Positions 7,332-13,806 of a stretch of DNA of 16,249 bases are shown piece after piece. The stretch lies in assembly GCA_934133195.1 (NCBI GenBank), contig CAKPAZ010000022.1:1-16249 (forward strand). Reading direction: 5' to 3'. Each line of letters starts with the position of its first letter. Position 1 is the stretch's first letter. Position numbers and translations under genes: made by a program. Source of the DNA: an uncultured Bacilli bacterium. Its GTDB lineage: Bacteria; Bacillota_I; Bacilli_A; ML615J-28; CAG-313. Below the pieces are notes generated by a model. That model did no database searches. It worked only from the letters and a program-made list of their open reading frames with translations, and was not told the DNA's origin.

Positions 7332-8193
7332 TTGTCACATCCACAAGTTCATATTCACGTGAACCAAAGCCAAGTTCAGCAGCAGCTTCAATTGTGTGAA
7401 CACCATGTCTTGATTCAATTCTTTCAATTAGATGATTCTTTCCTGGATCATTTGATTTATAAACAAGGTCTAGGCAAGCTTGATCAATTGCGATAGGATC
7501 AGTTGAGGCAAGAATACCGATATCATTCATGCATGGGTCTTCTGCAACACTACAGCAATCACAGTCTACTGACATGTTTTTCATTACATTGATGTAAACA
7601 ATTTGACCTTTGAAGTGTTCAACAACACTTGATGCGGCATCAGCCATTGCTTCTAAGAATGAATCATGGTCAGCAGTCCATAGTTTAGATGGATCACCTG
7701 CTCCATGGATGTAGGCTTTACCATATGAAGATGCAAAACCAATTGATAATTGTTTTAAAGCACCTCCGTATCCACCCATTGGATGACCCTTAAAGTGAGA
7801 TAATACTAATACAGAATCATATTTTGTTGTATCATGACCAACATAATTTTTCTTTATTACATGACCATTTGGAATATCAAGTACTAAGTCATCGCCTTCT
7901 CCATCTAGAAGGTCAACCTTAAAGTTAGTACTCCAACCATGTTTTTTTAATGTTTCTCTATGGCGTTCACTGGTGTTACGGCCACCATCATATGCCGTAT
8001 TACATTCAACGATAGTTCCATTTACTCTTTCGATGATATCTCTAAACATATCAGGGCCAAGGAAGTTTTGATTACCAGGTTCTCCTGAGTGTACTTTTAC
8101 AGCAACATTTCCTTTTAATTCAACGCCTAATAAATTAAATAGTTTAACGATTTCTTTTGAATTAATGTTTTTTGAAAAATAAACTTTTGTCAT
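7324..8193 (-). CDS. DUF362-family protein with cysteine cluster
   Basis: Cytoplasmic protein of 289 residues matching DUF362. Typical features are the early VKVHSGEPGN (33-42), the LSHFKGHPMGGYGGALKQLSIG region (131-152) and the C-terminal ILASTDPIAIDQAC (227-240). Some DUF362 proteins carry a fused ferredoxin domain; this one does not. Instead it has a compact cluster C211, C213, C214 and C221, plus C64 and C240, which could bind a metal or Fe-S centre. Function of the family is not firmly established. There is a clear GGAGG ribosome site 7 nt before the ATG. It is the first gene of the operon with the ECF S component, kinase and SDR, just after a strong palindromic hairpin. Confidence 0.88.
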   Translation of the reverse strand: MTKVYFSKNINSKEIVKLFNLLGVELKGNVAVKVHSGEPGNQNFLGPDMFRDIIERVNGTIVECNTAYDGGRNTSERHRETLKKHGWSTNFKVDLLDGEGDDLVLDIPNGHVIKKNYVGHDTTKYDSVLVLSHFKGHPMGGYGGALKQLSIGFASSYGKAYIHGAGDPSKLWTADHDSFLEAMADAASSVVEHFKGQIVYINVMKNMSVDCDCCSVAEDPCMNDIGILASTDPIAIDQACLDLVYKSNDPGKNHLIERIESRHGVHTIEAAAELGFGSREYELVDVTND

Positions 8194-8224
8194 AAATATC
8201 CTCCATTTAAAGTAATTAAAAGTG

Positions 8225-8258
8225 AAAAGTGAATAAATATTAATATTTATTCACTTTT
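8225..8258 (-). terminator. Perfect 34-bp palindrome; probable terminator after the P1B-ATPase
   Basis: Two perfect 17-bp arms meet at 8241/8242 with no spacer. T-rich sequence follows on both strands (better on the plus strand), so it can act as a bidirectional hairpin. It lies about 50 nt after the ATPase stop and about 30 nt before the DUF362 start. Termination is the simplest reading; an operator role is possible. Confidence 0.6.
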
Positions 8259-8307
8259 TATTTATTTAATTTTATCACATTTATTGGTTTTTATTTTGTG
8301 ATTTACA

Positions 8308-10683
8308 TTATTTTTTATCATAGATTATACGTAGGGTATTAAGGATTGCGAGCATACATAGACCAACATCTGATAATACACCAAATAGCATTCCATATGA
8401 TCCAAGAAGATTTAAAGTACTAAGAACTAAAACTAAGACTTTAATACCAAGAGATAAGAAAATATTTTCATAGATGATTCTCATAGTCTTTTTAGAAATA
8501 TGGATAGCATCAATTACTTTACCAATATCATCATTCATAATAACAATGTCAGCAGCTGATTTAGCAATGTCACTACCTTTAGCACCCATCGCAATACCTA
8601 CATTAGCAAGTTTCAAACTTGGAGTATCGTTAATACCATCACCAACGTATGCAACTTTATTTCCTGTCGCAAGTTCGGCTTCAAGTTTTTTGATTTTATC
8701 AGTTGGTAAAAGTTTACCATAAGCAACATCGATATTTAACTTACTCTTTACATCGTTTACAACACTAACATTATCACCACTTAACATGACAGTCTTGATT
8801 TTTTGATTTCTCATGTAGCGGATAGTTTCTTTTGAACGTGGTTTTAATTCATCAACAACGACGATTGAGCCTTTGAAGACACCATCAATACCAACATAAA
8901 CAACGGAACCAACAGTATCTTTATGAACATATTCAATGTTGTTTTCTTTCATTAATTTAGAGTTACCAACAAGAATGTGATGTCCATCAAAGTCTGCTTC
9001 AAGGCCATATCCTGATAATTCTTTAACATTAGTGATTAATTCTTTTTCGATTGGTTTACCATAGGCTTTAACAATTGATTTAGCAATCGGATGGTTAGAT
9101 AATGATTCAACATGAGCTACGGCTTTCATTAGAGTATCTACTGTTTCACCATTGAAACAATCAATTTCATCAACAGCGAAGTTTCCTTCAGTTAGAGTTC
9201 CCGTCTTATCAAATACAAAGGTATTTACTTTTGATAATAATTCTAAGTAGTTACCACCTTTAACTAAAATACCTTTGGAAGAGGCTTTACCAATACCACC
9301 AAAGAATCCAAGAGGAACGGAAATTACTAAGGCACAAGGACAAGATACAACAAGGAATACTAAAACTCTACGCATAGTTTCACTAATTGAATAGTTAAAA
9401 GCAAAGAATAGTAAAAGTCCAGTTACAACCGCAAGTCCTAAAACAGCTGGAGTATAGATTCTCGCAAATTTTGTGATAAATTCTTCAGTCTTTGATTTTT
9501 TGTTACTTGCTTCATCAATTAACTTAACTACTTTATTTAACATTGAGTCAACTTGAACTTTAGTTACCTTAATGTAGATTACCTTAGTTAAGTTAACACA
9601 ACCAGATAATACTTCACTACCAACACCAACATCAACAGGAAGTGATTCTCCAGTTAAACTCTTTGTATCAAGAGATGATTCACCTTCAATGATTTCACCA
9701 TCAAGAGGGACGATTTCTCCAACTTTTACGACGATTTCATCACCAACTTTAATTTCGTTTAATTCTTTGACAGTACCATCACGTAAAGTTGCATGTTCTA
9801 CTTTTAGTTTCATCAAACCTTCAATTTCTTTGGTTGAACGGTCAATCGCACTAGCTTGAAGTTTTTCACCAATACGGTATAGTAAGATTACTAAAATAGC
9901 TTCAGCAGGTTCATTGATACAAAAAGCACCTATGCTTGCGACAAGCATTAAGAGATTTTCATCAAAGATTTCTCCATGAACAAAGTTTTTAAATGAATTG
10001 ATTAAAACTTTATATCCAATCGCAAGATATAAAACACCAAAGATTACAAGCATGTACCAACTATGATTATCACTTACATGCCAGTAAATAACAGTTGGAA
10101 TAAATAATAGAACAGAAACAATGAAAACAATTAAAGAAAGTTTATTTCCTTTTTTTGCTTTCTTCTTTTCTTTATAAACAACAGCTTCACTTTCGATCTT
10201 TTTAGTTTCTCGGCATACTGTTTCATATACTGATACATTACTATGGTGAGTAATGATGATCTTTTTATTTACAAAGTTAACTTTAGCTTCAACTACACCT
10301 TCAATTTTATTTAAAGCACGTTCTACTTTTAAGGCACAGTTAGGACAGTCAATGTTATCAAACATGTATTCATCAGTTACATTATCACCGTTATCATCTT
10401 CCGCATGATTTACAAAGATACAACGGCTATTAGGTTCGATTGTATTTCGGTTTAGCTTACGATGTTTGTGATTATGTTCAGGACAATGACTTAAGTCAAT
10501 AACGGTATCAAGAATCATCTTGATTTCATTTTCCGTAAGGTCACGACGTCCTTCAATCGTTATTTCTTTACGGTCATAGTTAATATTTATTTCTTTGATA
10601 TACTCAATTTTAGCAAGATTCGCTGCTAAAGCTTTTGAGCAAGCAGGACATTTCAATTCCTTTAATTCAAATGTTTTTGTCAT
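8308..10683 (-). CDS. cadA: Heavy-metal P1B-type ATPase (Zn/Cd/Pb exporter, CadA/ZntA type)
   Basis: Metal-exporting P-type ATPase of 791 residues in the cytoplasmic membrane. Two N-terminal metal-binding domains carry CPAC (C12, C15) and CPNC (C113, C116). Between them is a Cys/His-rich linker, HCPEHNHKHR (66-75). The transmembrane metal site is SCPCALV (447-453). Catalytic motifs are TGES (344-347), DKTGTLTEG with phosphorylated D492, the HP pair H531-P532, and GDGINDTP (681-688). D772 in the last helix pair (SDVG) matches the Zn/Cd/Pb subgroup (ZntA/CadA) rather than copper pumps. It starts 10 nt after the ArsR-family gene, sharing its GGAGG region, so the two form a sensor/exporter operon. 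The gene symbol reflects type; exact metal preference is inferred. Confidence 0.93.
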   Translation of the reverse strand: MTKTFELKELKCPACSKALAANLAKIEYIKEININYDRKEITIEGRRDLTENEIKMILDTVIDLSHCPEHNHKHRKLNRNTIEPNSRCIFVNHAEDDNGDNVTDEYMFDNIDCPNCALKVERALNKIEGVVEAKVNFVNKKIIITHHSNVSVYETVCRETKKIESEAVVYKEKKKAKKGNKLSLIVFIVSVLLFIPTVIYWHVSDNHSWYMLVIFGVLYLAIGYKVLINSFKNFVHGEIFDENLLMLVASIGAFCINEPAEAILVILLYRIGEKLQASAIDRSTKEIEGLMKLKVEHATLRDGTVKELNEIKVGDEIVVKVGEIVPLDGEIIEGESSLDTKSLTGESLPVDVGVGSEVLSGCVNLTKVIYIKVTKVQVDSMLNKVVKLIDEASNKKSKTEEFITKFARIYTPAVLGLAVVTGLLLFFAFNYSISETMRRVLVFLVVSCPCALVISVPLGFFGGIGKASSKGILVKGGNYLELLSKVNTFVFDKTGTLTEGNFAVDEIDCFNGETVDTLMKAVAHVESLSNHPIAKSIVKAYGKPIEKELITNVKELSGYGLEADFDGHHILVGNSKLMKENNIEYVHKDTVGSVVYVGIDGVFKGSIVVVDELKPRSKETIRYMRNQKIKTVMLSGDNVSVVNDVKSKLNIDVAYGKLLPTDKIKKLEAELATGNKVAYVGDGINDTPSLKLANVGIAMGAKGSDIAKSAADIVIMNDDIGKVIDAIHISKKTMRIIYENIFLSLGIKVLVLVLSTLNLLGSYGMLFGVLSDVGLCMLAILNTLRIIYDKK

Positions 10684-10693
10684 ATTTTACCTC

Positions 10694-10990
10694 CTATTGG
10701 TGATTAGTATGTTCAATCGCAATCTTTAGTATTTTTAAGACATGGTCATCAACGATTTCATAAAAAACCATCTTACCTTCTCTTCTAGTTTTTACTAGTC
10801 TTGCATGTCTTAAGATTCTTAATTGATAAGATACAGCAGTTTGAGTCATATCGACATCATCAGCGATATCTTGAACACACTTTTCTCCTTTTAGTAGAGA
10901 TGTTATAATTTTTACACGTGAGAAATCGGAAAGGTTCTTGAAGAACTCTGATAACTCATATACATCATTTTCATCTAATTGTTTTTCCAT
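10694..10990 (-). CDS. ArsR/SmtB-family metal-sensing repressor (CzrA-type alpha5 site)
   Basis: Winged-helix repressor of 98 residues. The recognition helix region is around QTAVSYQLRILRHARLV (50-66). The C-terminal helix carries D81, H83, H94 and H97, with spacing identical to the alpha5 zinc site of CzrA (D84, H86, H97, H100). The alpha3 site used by CadC for Cd/Pb is not intact: only C38 remains in EKCVQDIA, where CadC-type proteins have two cysteines. I therefore infer Zn (or Co) sensing with derepression of the downstream exporter. Ribosome site GAGGTG lies 5 nt before the ATG. The closest comparison is CzrA/SmtB, but I leave the symbol blank because orthology is not shown. Confidence 0.92.
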   Translation of the reverse strand: MEKQLDENDVYELSEFFKNLSDFSRVKIITSLLKGEKCVQDIADDVDMTQTAVSYQLRILRHARLVKTRREGKMVFYEIVDDHVLKILKIAIEHTNHQ

Positions 10991-11011
10991 ACATTCACCT
11001 CATTAATACTT

Positions 11012-11030
11012 GCATATTTGTAACATATGC
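11012..11030. promoter_or_regulatory. Candidate operator of the metal-resistance operon
   Basis: Inverted repeat GCATAT (11012-11017) and ATATGC (11025-11030) with a 7-bp spacer. It lies just downstream of the predicted start point, where ArsR/SmtB repressors often bind. A second dyad, ATGCA/TGCAT with 7-bp spacer, overlaps the -35 at about 11067-11083. Binding is inferred. Confidence 0.4.
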
Positions 11031-11044
11031 TTATATACACATAT

Positions 11045-11072
11045 ATTATACTCTTTTTTATATTATATGCAA
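11045..11072 (-). promoter_or_regulatory. Promoter of the ArsR-family/P1B-ATPase operon
   Basis: Minus-strand -35 TTGCAT (11067-11072) and -10 TATAAT (11045-11050), spacer 16 bp. Predicted start is near 11038, leaving a leader of about 48 nt with the inverted repeat inside it. Confidence 0.7.
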
Positions 11073-11090
11073 GCATAATGCATTATATAA

Positions 11091-11141
11091 CAAAAAATGA
11101 CTTAAAAACTTAAAATGACTAGCATTCTAAATCTTTAAGTC
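11091..11141 (-). terminator. Intrinsic terminator of the spoIIA-sigma operon
   Basis: Minus-strand hairpin with 19-bp arms (11123-11141 and 11099-11117) containing three G-U pairs and a 5-nt loop, followed by ATTTTTTG. The stem begins 4 nt after the sigma-factor stop. It separates this operon from the metal-resistance promoter. Confidence 0.85.
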
Positions 11142-11145
11142 TTAG

Positions 11146-11628
11146 TTATTTCTTTAAATCAGCGATTTTTTCTTTAATATTATTAAGATGTCTAGAGACA
11201 CTACTTTGACTAATCTCTAAAGCATCACCAATTTCGGTTTGACTTAGTTTCTTTACTAGCCTTAATCTTACGATTTGTTCTTCCATTGGTGTAAAATTAT
11301 AGATTAAGAGATTTAAGTATTGACCAGGAATATCATCAAAGTTTTCTTTAAAGATTGTTTTTTGGGTTGCTTTTAAAGCATATTCTTTGGTTACTTTCTT
11401 TAGTTCATCTTTTATGGCTCCCATAATATAGTATACTGCGAAAGTAGAAAACTTAGTGTTTTTAGTTTTATCAAACCGGTGATATGATTTTAATAGTCCC
11501 ATGAAACCGACTTGAACTAAATCTTCAAATTCGAGGTAAGGAGATTTAAATCTTCTAGCGATTTTGTAAACTAAATTTTGATATTCTCTTACAATATCTT
11601 CTTCTTCATTAATATTCACCTTGTTCAT
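11146..11628 (-). CDS. sigF: Sigma-F-like sporulation sigma factor lacking region 3
   Basis: Sigma-70-family factor of only 160 residues; sporulation sigma-F is normally about 255. Region 2 is intact at about 14-78 (FEDLVQVGFMGLLKSYHRFD, then FSTFAVYYIMGAIKDELKK). Region 4 is intact at about 110-158 (NFTPMEEQIVRLRL and the HTH SQTEIGDALEISQSSVSRHL). The roughly 30-residue linker (79-109) has no sigma-3 domain. No frameshift explains the loss, since the frame is open through both domains. Identity as sigma-F rests on gene order: it follows SpoIIAA and SpoIIAB, overlapping the latter by 20 nt, downstream of a DacF-like gene. There is no strong ribosome site before the ATG, so translation is probably coupled to SpoIIAB. 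A SigB-type role is an alternative. Confidence 0.8.
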   Translation of the reverse strand: MNKVNINEEEDIVREYQNLVYKIARRFKSPYLEFEDLVQVGFMGLLKSYHRFDKTKNTKFSTFAVYYIMGAIKDELKKVTKEYALKATQKTIFKENFDDIPGQYLNLLIYNFTPMEEQIVRLRLVKKLSQTEIGDALEISQSSVSRHLNNIKEKIADLKK

Positions 11629-12043
11629 GATATTTTTTAACCATCAGGATTTTAGTGCCTTCATTGATGTTTGAGGTAATACATAGTTTATCAGTAAAAA
11701 CCTCCATGATGGTAAACCCTAGTCCTGCACGTTCTTCATCTACTTTAGTACTAAAAAGTGGTTCTTTAGCCTTTTCCACATCAGCGATACCAACACCATA
11801 GTCGATGACTTCAATGTAGATAAATTCATTATCATACTTTAAATTAAATTCTACCATCTTTGATTTATCATTTAAGTAACCATGAACAATTGCATTGGTG
11901 ACAGCCTCTGATACCACCGTCTTTAGTTCATTGATTACACTTACTTCAAGATCAAGGTCAACTAAAAAGCTTACAACAATACATCTTGATAAGGCGACAT
12001 TTTCATTACACGCTAAAAAAGACGTTCTTAATTCATTATACAT
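11609..12043 (-). CDS. spoIIAB: Anti-sigma factor SpoIIAB (serine kinase, GHKL fold)
   Basis: Anti-sigma-F factor and SpoIIAA kinase of 144 residues (Bacillus subtilis SpoIIAB is 146). The ATP-binding boxes are clear: the N-box KTVVSEAVTNAIVHGY (41-56) with E46 and N50, the G1 box IDYGVGI (80-86), and ERAGLGFTIMEVF (104-116). The stretch EPLFSTK (94-100) also matches the B. subtilis protein closely. R20, which in Bacillus contacts both sigma-F and SpoIIAA, is retained at the same position. The ATG overlaps the SpoIIAA stop in TAATG, with GGAGG 7 nt upstream. RsbW is the main alternative, but length, the near-identical N-box and gene order favour SpoIIAB. Confidence 0.92.
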   Translation of the reverse strand: MYNELRTSFLACNENVALSRCIVVSFLVDLDLEVSVINELKTVVSEAVTNAIVHGYLNDKSKMVEFNLKYDNEFIYIEVIDYGVGIADVEKAKEPLFSTKVDEERAGLGFTIMEVFTDKLCITSNINEGTKILMVKKYHEQGEY

Positions 12044-12393
12044 TAGGCTACCTCCAACATTTGTTCTGCTTCTTCTTCCGTCCCCGCAATTAAGCAGATT
12101 CTCTTTAAACCTGATAGTTTAACTATTCTTTCAATTATTTCATTCATTGAACAAATTACAACCTTTCCATCCCTTCTTTTTACTTGGGTATACCTTCCAA
12201 TAATAAACCCAATCCCACTGCTATCCATAAACGATAACTTGGAAAAGTTAATAATGACATGTTTAATCATGTATTTATTAATAATTTCACTAACTTTAAT
12301 TTTTAAATTTTCTGTTACGGCTTGATCTAATTCTCCACTTAAACGGATAAATAGTCGATTTTTTCTGATTGCCATTTGGATATTTAAACCCAT
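12043..12393 (-). CDS. spoIIAA: Anti-anti-sigma factor SpoIIAA (STAS domain)
   Basis: STAS-domain protein of 116 residues (Bacillus SpoIIAA is 117). The phosphorylation motif FMDSSGIG is at 55-62, placing the target serine at position 58, as in B. subtilis. RLSGELDQ (17-24) and LSFMDSSG align with the family. Unphosphorylated SpoIIAA displaces the sigma factor from SpoIIAB; SpoIIAB inactivates it by phosphorylation, and a phosphatase (SpoIIE, not in this window) would reverse this. The GGGGGTG ribosome site precedes the ATG. It is the first gene of the operon, with a promoter about 20 nt upstream. RsbV is an alternative family member, less likely given the gene order. Confidence 0.92.
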   Translation of the reverse strand: MGLNIQMAIRKNRLFIRLSGELDQAVTENLKIKVSEIINKYMIKHVIINFSKLSFMDSSGIGFIIGRYTQVKRRDGKVVICSMNEIIERIVKLSGLKRICLIAGTEEEAEQMLEVA

Positions 12394-12410
12394 TATTTCA
12401 CCCCCAAACT

Positions 12411-12439
12411 ATTCTATCAAATTAAGTTTTAATATTCAA
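12411..12439 (-). promoter_or_regulatory. Promoter of the spoIIAA-spoIIAB-sigF operon
   Basis: Minus-strand -35 TTGAAT (12434-12439) and -10 TAGAAT (12411-12416), spacer exactly 17 bp, a sigma-A-like arrangement. In Bacillus this operon uses sigma-H and Spo0A; a good sigma-H -35 is not visible here at the right spacing, though the -10 (ATAGAAT) fits either form. Confidence 0.6.
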
Positions 12440-12510
12440 TGCACCTGACAAATAGTTTAAAGATTTGACTCATAATGTTTTAAATTTTATTTGGTAATTT
12501 GACTATAAAT

Positions 12511-12542
12511 AAAAAACAAACTAATAAAATCTATTAGTTTGT
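12511..12542 (-). terminator. Intrinsic terminator after the D-Ala-D-Ala carboxypeptidase gene
   Basis: Minus-strand perfect 11-bp stem (12532-12542 with 12516-12526), loop GATTT, then a T-run. It begins about 15 nt after the carboxypeptidase stop and isolates it from the spoIIA operon, unlike a read-through arrangement. Confidence 0.88.
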
Positions 12543-12557
12543 CATAATTTATTATTT

Positions 12558-13718
12558 TTAAAAGATTTGTTTAAGGAGTTCAATTAATAACTCAATAAAA
12601 TTCTTTTTTACTGGTTTTTCTTCTATTTCAATAGTACTAGTTCCAATTAGTTCATCACCAATATAAACCTCAACGCTACCAACATAAATACTTGATAAAT
12701 TCTTTAGGCGAGCCTCATCAATTTTAGTGACAATTCTTGGATTGCCTAACTTTTCCCCTTTTTTAGTTACTTTAACAATGTTTTCACTCGTTAAAATATT
12801 GTATTTTGAAGGTTCTAGTAAAATATCATTTTGGGCTTTAATGATGGTTCCTTTTTTTAAGATGATGGTCTTTTCAAAATTAGAAAAGCCATAATTTAAT
12901 AGACTCATCGTATCAACTGAACGATGAGGAACGGTATCAGCATTCATGACTACCGATATTAAACGCATACCATCTTTCTTTTTAGTACAAGTAAGGCAAT
13001 ATCCAGCACTTTCAGTCCATCCTGTTTTTAGGCCATCAACACCATCTTCATATTTAATTAGTTTGTTAGTATTAACTAGCCAAAACGGTTTAGGAGTATC
13101 ATTTCTTACATAATCTTCATACTTAGAAGTGTAGGGAATAATTTCATCTTCATAATTTATTAAAAGATTTCTTGCGATAAAAGCCATATCATAGGCAGTT
13201 GAATAGTGGTTTTCAATAGGAAGTCCGGTAACATTCTTGAAGTTAGTATCCTTTAATCCTAGTTTTTTAACCTCATCATTCATTTGATTAACAAAGAATT
13301 CTTCATTTCCACTGATACCTTCACTTAAAACGACCGCCGCATCATTGGCAGAGGCGATGACCATTGACTTGAATAAATCTCTTACCTTCATCTTTTCTGA
13401 TGGGGCTAAAAAGATCTGTGAGCCTCCCATTTGCGAAGCATGTTCACTGGTTGTAAGCTCATCTTCAAAATTTAGACGTTTTTTAGCTATCGCATCAAGT
13501 ACTAATTTCATCGTCATAATCTTTGTCATGCTTGCGGGCTCAAGCTTAGCGTGAGCATTATACTCATATAATACTTCACCACTTTCTGCCTCAATCAAGA
13601 TAGCACTCTTTGCATACTTAACCAAAGAATCATTAGGGGCCGCATAACTTTTTGTTTTACTAAGTCCCATAAATAATATCATTACTAAACATATAATTAA
13701 AATTCTTATTCTTTTCAT
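12558..13718 (-). CDS. dacF: D-Ala-D-Ala carboxypeptidase, DacF-like (penicillin-binding protein)
   Basis: Secreted, membrane-associated peptidoglycan carboxypeptidase that trims the terminal D-alanine of stem peptides. From the ATG at 13716-13718 it has 386 residues, close to Bacillus DacF. A signal peptide occupies about 1-26. Active-site motifs are SMTK with nucleophile S63 and K66, SAN at 123-125, and KTG at 231-233. A PBP5-type C-terminal beta domain follows, and the last ~20 residues form an amphipathic helix that could anchor to the membrane. A longer frame reaches 13859, but that extension reads through the upstream terminator hairpin and into the lipid-kinase gene. AGGTG lies just before 13718, so the shorter start is preferred. 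The name is supported by its position upstream of spoIIA, as in Bacillus. Confidence 0.9.
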   Translation of the reverse strand: MKRIRILIICLVMILFMGLSKTKSYAAPNDSLVKYAKSAILIEAESGEVLYEYNAHAKLEPASMTKIMTMKLVLDAIAKKRLNFEDELTTSEHASQMGGSQIFLAPSEKMKVRDLFKSMVIASANDAAVVLSEGISGNEEFFVNQMNDEVKKLGLKDTNFKNVTGLPIENHYSTAYDMAFIARNLLINYEDEIIPYTSKYEDYVRNDTPKPFWLVNTNKLIKYEDGVDGLKTGWTESAGYCLTCTKKKDGMRLISVVMNADTVPHRSVDTMSLLNYGFSNFEKTIILKKGTIIKAQNDILLEPSKYNILTSENIVKVTKKGEKLGNPRIVTKIDEARLKNLSSIYVGSVEVYIGDELIGTSTIEIEEKPVKKNFIELLIELLKQIF

Positions 13719-13750
13719 TCTTTCACCTATATAAGTATATGAAAATAATA

Positions 13751-13804
13751 AAAAAATATGAGTTCTTCTAAAGAATAAATGAGTTCTTCTAAAGAAGAAC
13801 TCAT
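13751..13804 (-). terminator. Terminator after the lipid kinase, with duplicated hairpin arm
   Basis: Perfect 11-bp hairpin ATGAGTTCTTC (13779-13789) / GAAGAACTCAT (13794-13804), loop 4 nt. A second copy of one arm lies 21 bp away (13758-13768) and is followed on the minus strand by ATTTTTTT. The first-transcribed arm can pair with either copy; only the distal pairing places the hairpin next to the T-run. Confidence 0.7.
13758..13799 (+). repeat. 21-bp tandem direct repeat within the terminator
   Basis: Two consecutive 21-bp units (13758-13778 and 13779-13799) differ by one base (TAA versus GAA at the end). This is a local duplication of half of the terminator hairpin, probably by slippage. 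Confidence 0.85.
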
Positions 13805-13806
13805 TG

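Noticed and set aside
7314..7496. Plus-strand open frame inside the DUF362 gene
   Set aside because: It is opposite a well-supported gene, has no ribosome site of note and no recognisable product; the same applies to the other plus-strand frames at 2926, 8474, 11895, 13345 and 14458.
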